A stretch of 64,000 nucleotides of DNA from SIG575 sp045542485 (lineage in GTDB: Bacteria > Bacillota > Clostridia > Oscillospirales > Acutalibacteraceae): NCBI GenBank assembly GCA_045542485.1, contig JAZQLC010000025.1, positions 62,001 to 126,000 on the forward strand, in the 5' to 3' direction. Below are positions 59,793 to 64,000 of the stretch, one piece after another. The first letter of the stretch is position 1; each line of letters opens with the position of its first letter. The translations under genes were made by a program, and so were the position numbers. Under the pieces are notes generated by a model. That model was given only the letters and a program-made list of their open reading frames with translations, was not told the origin of the DNA and did no database searches.

Positions 59793-60977
59793 ATGAAAAA
59801 GAAGTGTAAGGCTTTGAAAATAATTCTTTCGGTTATCGCTCTTCTTTGTGTGATGGGTTTTGTGGCGAATGTTGCTTGTATGAAAACAATGCTCAGTAAA
59901 ATCGAAACATTCCCCGGAAGCGGATGCGAAAAATTTGAATTCGAGAATTATGAAAACGGATGCTATAACATAACAACAGACGGAGAGTTTAAAGTTCTTC
60001 AGTTTACCGATGTTCATATCGGAGGCGGTTGGCTCTCTGTTGGTGAAGACACAAAAGCACTTAATGCAGTTGCGGCTATGATTAAAGCTGAAAAACCTGA
60101 TTTTGTAATTTTTACGGGCGATCAGGCTTTCCCTGTGCCATATGCAGCAGGAACATTCAATAACAAAACGGGTACAACTGAACTTGCTGTGCTTATGGAA
60201 AAATTAGGTGTTTACTGGACTGTTGCTTTAGGCAACCACGATTCTGAAATTTACAGCTATTATAACCGCGAAAAAATCAGTAACATTTATTCTTCAGATG
60301 AATATCCGCACTGTCTTTTTCAGCCGGGTCCCGAAGATGTTGACGGCTACGGCAATCAGGTTTTCAACATAAAAAACAGCGACGGCGAAATAATCCGTTC
60401 CATTATCATATTTGATTCTCACGCATATACTGACGGTGATTATCTGGGAATAAGATGGCTTTATGACAACATCCACGACAATCAGGTTGAATGGTACAGA
60501 AATACAATTGATGAACTCAAAGATATGAACCGCGGTAAAGATGTACCCACAAGTGTTATGATGCATATTCCGCTTGTTGAATACAGAGATGCGTGGAATG
60601 AGTATCTTGAAAACGGTAAGAAGGACACGGAAAATGTGAAACTCGTACGAGGTGAAATAGGGGAGAAAGACCCTTATGTTTTCTGCGGTGTGGGCGAAGA
60701 TGACCTTTTTGAAGCAATTCTTGAAAAGGGAAGCACTGACAGTATCTTCTTCGGTCACGACCACCTTAACAACACAATTCTCAATTACAAAGGTATTGAC
60801 CTTGTTTACGGATACAGCATCGACTACCTTGCTTATTCCGGAATTGACAAGCAGGGCTCACAGCGTGGATGTGTTGTTCTTGATATATTTCCCGACGGCA
60901 AACAGACAATAACACACGAAAACTATTATCAGGACAAATATGTTTCACACTTCGAAAAAGAAGAAGTAACAATGTAA
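59793..60977 (+). CDS. membrane-anchored metallophosphoesterase
   Basis: 394 residues from the ATG at 59793 (GAGGTGAG upstream). An N-terminal signal anchor (LKIILSVIALLCVMGFVANV) precedes a calcineurin-like domain with the full motif set: FTDVHIGG, FTGDQ, ALGNHDSE and FGHDHLNN. It would hydrolyse a phosphoester outside the cell. Unlike the enzyme at 6380-7588 it keeps the first-motif histidine. Related to the large group of bacterial purple-acid/DevT-like phosphoesterases. It stands alone with its own promoter region and terminator. Confidence 0.85.
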   Translation: MKKKCKALKIILSVIALLCVMGFVANVACMKTMLSKIETFPGSGCEKFEFENYENGCYNITTDGEFKVLQFTDVHIGGGWLSVGEDTKALNAVAAMIKAEKPDFVIFTGDQAFPVPYAAGTFNNKTGTTELAVLMEKLGVYWTVALGNHDSEIYSYYNREKISNIYSSDEYPHCLFQPGPEDVDGYGNQVFNIKNSDGEIIRSIIIFDSHAYTDGDYLGIRWLYDNIHDNQVEWYRNTIDELKDMNRGKDVPTSVMMHIPLVEYRDAWNEYLENGKKDTENVKLVRGEIGEKDPYVFCGVGEDDLFEAILEKGSTDSIFFGHDHLNNTILNYKGIDLVYGYSIDYLAYSGIDKQGSQRGCVVLDIFPDGKQTITHENYYQDKYVSHFEKEEVTM

Positions 60978-60985
60978 TGTCAACA

Positions 60986-61025
60986 AAAAAGAAGTACACT
61001 ACCTTTCGGAAGTGTACTTCTTTTT
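60986..61025. terminator. bidirectional terminator
   Basis: AAAAAGAAGTACACT and its complement form a 15-base stem with a 10-base loop between the convergent phosphoesterase and GH16 genes. Confidence 0.93.
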
Positions 61026-61038
61026 ATATGCTTATTGA

Positions 61039-61950
61039 TTATTTCTGATAAATCTTTATATAGTCGATAATAAATTCAGTTTTGTATGTTTCCTTGTCGA
61101 AGCTCTCAAACTTGTCATCACCGGGGATTTCAAGGGAAATGATAACCTCCTCGGGTACCTGAGAAACACCGTTGCCGAAGGATGTACGGGTTGTCTCGAC
61201 GCCGTTGATGTAGAAAATGTATTCATCTTCTGTCCATTCAAGACCGTATGTGTTGAATTCCTCGTAGATGTTTTTTCCTTTGAATCTGCCAAGATTTGCA
61301 GACTGGTAGCCTTCCTGAACGCCGTCAACACCTGCACAGTGAACGGTGCTTATAATTGCATTGGGGAATGCGTCATCATAACACATTGATTCAAAGATGT
61401 CGATTTCGCATCCGCCGATACCGCCCTGAGAATATTCAGCGTTATAGGGATTTGAAGCCTGAATCCAGAAAGCACTCCAGAAAGCATTGTCCTTGTTGCA
61501 GATGCAACGGATTTCAAAATATCCGCGGGTGTATCTCTCTCTGAGTGAAACCATACCGGCATACCAGCCTTCGCCGTATTCACCGTCTTTGAGATATTCA
61601 CCTGTAATTGTCATTTTGCCGTCTTCAATTCTGACCTGGCTTTCTGCATTATATCCGCTTCTTCTTGCACCCAGACCTCTGTGCTGCCAGATGTCGGTGT
61701 TGAGTGTGTCGCCCTCAAATTCGTCATACATAACCAGCTTGTATCCTTCAAGATTCAGTTCCTGACCTCTGGGAGTAGTGGGGAAACCGAAAAGAAGCAT
61801 ACCGAAAAGTTCAAGTACAGCCATAATTCCTGCGAAAAATCCTTTAATTGAAAAGGATGACCACATTTGCTTTGTCTGTTCAAAAATCTGAACAACTGCC
61901 CACGCTTCTCTGTAAGCGAGACCTGCTGTTTTATAGAGCCAATCAAACAT
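61039..61950 (-). CDS. GH16-family beta-glucanase, second of a tandem pair
   Basis: 303 residues. The GH16 jelly-roll domain starts near residue 67 (GYKLVMYDEFEGDTLN) and carries the catalytic motif E-x-D-x-x-E as EIDIFES near residue 182. Further family blocks are YTRGYFEIRCI, FWSAFWIQAS and YGLEWTEDEYIFYING. Substrates are beta-1,3- or mixed-linkage glucans. The first 55 residues are not a normal signal peptide: a helix with aromatic and charged residues (MFDWLYKTAGLAYREAW) is followed by a strongly hydrophobic helix (FFAGIMAVLELFGMLL). It lies 3 bases after its paralogue. Confidence 0.88.
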   Translation of the reverse strand: MFDWLYKTAGLAYREAWAVVQIFEQTKQMWSSFSIKGFFAGIMAVLELFGMLLFGFPTTPRGQELNLEGYKLVMYDEFEGDTLNTDIWQHRGLGARRSGYNAESQVRIEDGKMTITGEYLKDGEYGEGWYAGMVSLRERYTRGYFEIRCICNKDNAFWSAFWIQASNPYNAEYSQGGIGGCEIDIFESMCYDDAFPNAIISTVHCAGVDGVQEGYQSANLGRFKGKNIYEEFNTYGLEWTEDEYIFYINGVETTRTSFGNGVSQVPEEVIISLEIPGDDKFESFDKETYKTEFIIDYIKIYQK

Positions 61951-61953
61951 AAA

Positions 61954-62871
61954 TTAACCTTCTTTCTGATAAACTTTCACATAGTCAATGATATATTCCG
62001 TTTTATATGTTTCTCTGTCCATAGTTGCCTGTTTTTCGGCATTGGGTACGCAAAGAGAAATAAGAAGCGTTTCATCAACCTGAGAAACGCCGTTGCCGAA
62101 AGTTGAACGCGCAGTTTCTACGCCGTTTATGTAGAAGATATATTCATCGTCAGTCCATTTCAGACCGTAGGTGTTGTATTCTTCTGTAATATTCTTACCC
62201 TTGAAGAAGCCGAGTCTTGCTGACTGGAAGCCTTCCTGAACACCGTCAACACCTGCACAGTGGATTGTCTGTACAATGTGAGGGCCCCATATTTCGTCAT
62301 ATCCGCAGCTTTCAAAGATGTCTATTTCAGCACCGCCGACACCGCCTTTTGAATACTCTGCTTCATAAGGATGGTCAGCCTGAATCCAGAAAGCACTCCA
62401 CATACCGTCATCTTTATTGGCGATACATCTGATTTCGAAATATCCCTGATTGAATTTCCGGTTTGCGCCTACTTCAGCACCGTACCAGCCTTCGCCGAAC
62501 TTGCCGTCTTCCTTATATTCGCCTGTGATGATAAGGTTGCCGTCTCTGAAAGAAACCTGCTCGGAAGAATATACTCCGTCGCCTTTTCTGCCCTGACCTC
62601 TGTGAAACCACAGGTCGGTGTTGAGTGTGTCGCCCTCGAATTCGTCGTAAAGCACGAGAGAATAGCCGTCAAGATTCAGTTCTTCGCCTCGGGGAGTAAC
62701 AGGGCAACCTGTGAGAAGCATTCCCAGAAGTTCAAAAATTGCCATAATTCCCGCGAAAAAACCTTTGAAAGAAAATGAAGTCCACATTTTCTCCGTGTGT
62801 TCGAAAATCTGAACAATCGACCAGGCTTCACGATAGGCAAGACCTACTGTTTTGTAGAGCCAATCGAACAT
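61954..62871 (-). CDS. GH16-family beta-glucanase, first of a tandem pair
   Basis: 305 residues, clearly homologous to the next gene over its whole length, including the unusual N-terminus (MFDWLYKTVGLAYREAW, then FFAGIMAIFELLGMLLTGC). The catalytic EIDIFES lies near residue 182. The C following the hydrophobic helix could be a lipid-attachment cysteine, but the paralogue lacks it. GGAGG precedes the ATG. The pair likely arose by tandem duplication; sequence differences around the active-site loops (for example YNAESQVR against GVYSSEQVS) may mean different glucan preferences. Confidence 0.88.
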   Translation of the reverse strand: MFDWLYKTVGLAYREAWSIVQIFEHTEKMWTSFSFKGFFAGIMAIFELLGMLLTGCPVTPRGEELNLDGYSLVLYDEFEGDTLNTDLWFHRGQGRKGDGVYSSEQVSFRDGNLIITGEYKEDGKFGEGWYGAEVGANRKFNQGYFEIRCIANKDDGMWSAFWIQADHPYEAEYSKGGVGGAEIDIFESCGYDEIWGPHIVQTIHCAGVDGVQEGFQSARLGFFKGKNITEEYNTYGLKWTDDEYIFYINGVETARSTFGNGVSQVDETLLISLCVPNAEKQATMDRETYKTEYIIDYVKVYQKEG

Positions 62872-62959
62872 AACAAAACCTCCTTCTCCTTGATTTTATA
62901 ATATAATTTCTTTATTGTCAAATAATAATTAAATTATTTGAAAAAATTTGTAAACACTC

Positions 62960-62988
62960 TTTACTTATAAGGCAAAATTTAGTACAAT
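62960..62988 (+). promoter_or_regulatory. promoter of pyrH-frr
   Basis: TTTACT (62960-62965), 17 bases, TACAAT (62983-62988). A small CACTC/GAGTG hairpin lies in the leader before GGAGG. Confidence 0.65.
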
Positions 62989-63034
62989 AGTTGTGTATGA
63001 AAACACTCACAAAGAGTGAAGTGGAGGTAATCTT

Positions 63035-63739
63035 ATGAAAACTGTTTACAAAAGAATACTTTTGAAAATCAGTGGCGAAGTTCTTGCAGGTGAAGCGGGT
63101 CACGGAATTGATTTTGATACTGCTCTCGGAATCTGCAAGGCGGTCAAGGAAATCAGCCGTGCAGGAGTTCAGGTAGGACTCGTTGTAGGTGGCGGTAACT
63201 TCTGGAGAGGCAGATCAAGCGGTAAAATGGACCGTTCACGCGCAGACCATATGGGTATGCTTGCAACTGTTATGAACGCTACTGCTCTTGAAGATACATT
63301 TGAACAGATTGGTGTAGATGCAGTTGCTATGTCTGCTCTTCCTATGGAACAGTTTGCAGAAACTTTCGTTTGCAGCAAAGCAAAAAAATATCTTGAAGAG
63401 GGTAAGGTAGTAATCTTCGGTTGCGGTACGGGTAACCCCTTCTTCACAACTGACTCAGGCGCTGCTCTCAAGGCAGCAGAAATTGAAGCAGACATCCTCT
63501 TCAAAGCAACAAATGTTGACGGTGTATACGATAAAGACCCCAACAAATTTGAAGATGCAGTCAAGTTTGATACACTCACTCAGGCAGAAATTCTCGAAAA
63601 AGACCTGAAAGTTATGGACAGCACTGCAGCGGCACTCTGCAAAGACAACAATATTCCGATTCTTGTGTTCAATCTCAACGACCCCAGAAACATTATCAGA
63701 GCCGTTGAAGGACAGAATATCGGTACAATAGTAAAATAA
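63035..63739 (+). CDS. pyrH: UMP kinase PyrH
   Basis: 234 residues of the amino-acid-kinase fold. It starts YKRILLKISGEVLAG and contains GLVVGGGNFWRG, ARADHMGM-like RADHMGMLATVMNA, and IFGCGTGNPFFTTD. It makes UDP from UMP for RNA, sugar-nucleotide and pyrimidine synthesis and works as a hexamer. It is directly followed by frr, the usual order. Confidence 0.97.
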   Translation: MKTVYKRILLKISGEVLAGEAGHGIDFDTALGICKAVKEISRAGVQVGLVVGGGNFWRGRSSGKMDRSRADHMGMLATVMNATALEDTFEQIGVDAVAMSALPMEQFAETFVCSKAKKYLEEGKVVIFGCGTGNPFFTTDSGAALKAAEIEADILFKATNVDGVYDKDPNKFEDAVKFDTLTQAEILEKDLKVMDSTAAALCKDNNIPILVFNLNDPRNIIRAVEGQNIGTIVK

Positions 63740-63774
63740 TTAATTGAAATAATATAAATTCAGGAGGCAATATT

Positions 63775-64000
63775 ATGCAGACAGTATTTAACACAACAAC
63801 AGAAAAAATGGAAAAAACTCTCGGCTCACTTCAGTCAGAGTATGCTTCAATCAGAGCAGGTAGAGCAAGTGCAGCAGTTCTTGACAGAATCAGTGTTGAT
63901 TATTACGGCACTCCCACACCTATTAACCAGCTTGCAACAGTTTCAGTGGCAGAAGCAAGAATTCTCAACATTCAGCCCTGGGACAAATCAGTTCTCACAG
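63775..64000 (+). CDS. frr: ribosome recycling factor, N-terminal part
   Basis: The first 75 codons are present and the gene runs off the right edge. It starts MQTVFNTTTEKMEKTLGSL and includes the family block SIRAGRASAAVLDRI and YYGTPTPINQLATV. RRF splits the ribosome after termination with EF-G. The start follows AGGAGG, 35 bases after pyrH. Confidence 0.95.
   Translation, partial: MQTVFNTTTEKMEKTLGSLQSEYASIRAGRASAAVLDRISVDYYGTPTPINQLATVSVAEARILNIQPWDKSVLT

Overview
The window looks like a chromosomal segment of an anaerobic, gut-type Clostridia bacterium (Oscillospiraceae/Ruminococcaceae-like). This rests on gene content: a division/cell-wall cluster with a meso-DAP-type MurE, a SCIFF ranthipeptide with its radical-SAM maturase, cohesin and dockerin modules, a cyclic-di-AMP receptor, ECF and GPH transporters, and strong Shine-Dalgarno sites with sigma-A style promoters. 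No species can be named from the sequence alone.

Layout. (1) 1-7.6 kb, minus strand: a myo-inositol catabolic operon (secreted metallophosphoesterase, GPH symporter, iolC, iolB, iolD, iolE, start of iolA). (2) 7.7-16.6 kb: a radical-SAM activase-like gene, then a plus-strand run of coaX, a pantothenate-type ECF S component, a GH106-like hydrolase, an M20 peptidase, a beta-lactamase-fold hydrolase and a BspA-type LRR protein. (3) 16.6-22.9 kb: deoD-deoB nucleoside salvage, a secreted PHP-domain protein, a cytidylate-kinase-like protein and ligA. (4) 23.0-37.4 kb: the dcw cluster mraZ-rsmH-ftsL-pbp-murE-murF-mraY-ftsW-murG-murA-ftsQ-ftsZ. It has a textbook promoter and a phased MraZ operator, and murD, murC, murB and ftsA are absent. 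(5) 37.5-41.7 kb, minus: an ABC exporter with a zinc ribbon, a DUF1854 protein, a c-di-AMP receptor and an FkbM methyltransferase. (6) 41.9-45.7 kb, plus: a consensus promoter drives a 41-residue amphipathic peptide, followed by a secreted dockerin protein, a secreted cohesin protein and a membrane-anchored cohesin protein. I consider this the most novel unit in the window. (7) 45.8-48.7 kb, minus: SCIFF precursor, its maturase, and an Orn/Lys/Arg decarboxylase-family PLP enzyme. (8) 48.9-54.0 kb, plus: a ceramidase-like secreted enzyme, a GlcNAc kinase-like ATPase, a SIS protein and a GH84 hexosaminidase. (9) 54.0-58.7 kb is an accessory patch: an IS30-family element inside a palindromic repeat, a HAD protein, a Gfo/Idh/MocA oxidoreductase, and an AT-rich membrane-anchored XRE regulator bracketed by two copies of the tRNA-Leu terminator. 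(10) 58.7-64.0 kb: an E2-type acyltransferase, a second metallophosphoesterase, tandem GH16 enzymes, pyrH and the start of frr.

How it fits together. Several units point to scavenging of host or diet compounds at the cell surface: inositol (possibly from phosphorylated inositol), N-acetylhexosamine plus sphingolipid, beta-glucans, and a protein complex held on the membrane by cohesin-dockerin pairing. Many secreted enzymes here carry extra hydrophobic or amphipathic helices at one end, which suggests a shared way of staying at the membrane. Starts were moved from the longest reading frame wherever a ribosome-binding site favoured an internal ATG. Product names rest on recognised motifs, not on database searches.
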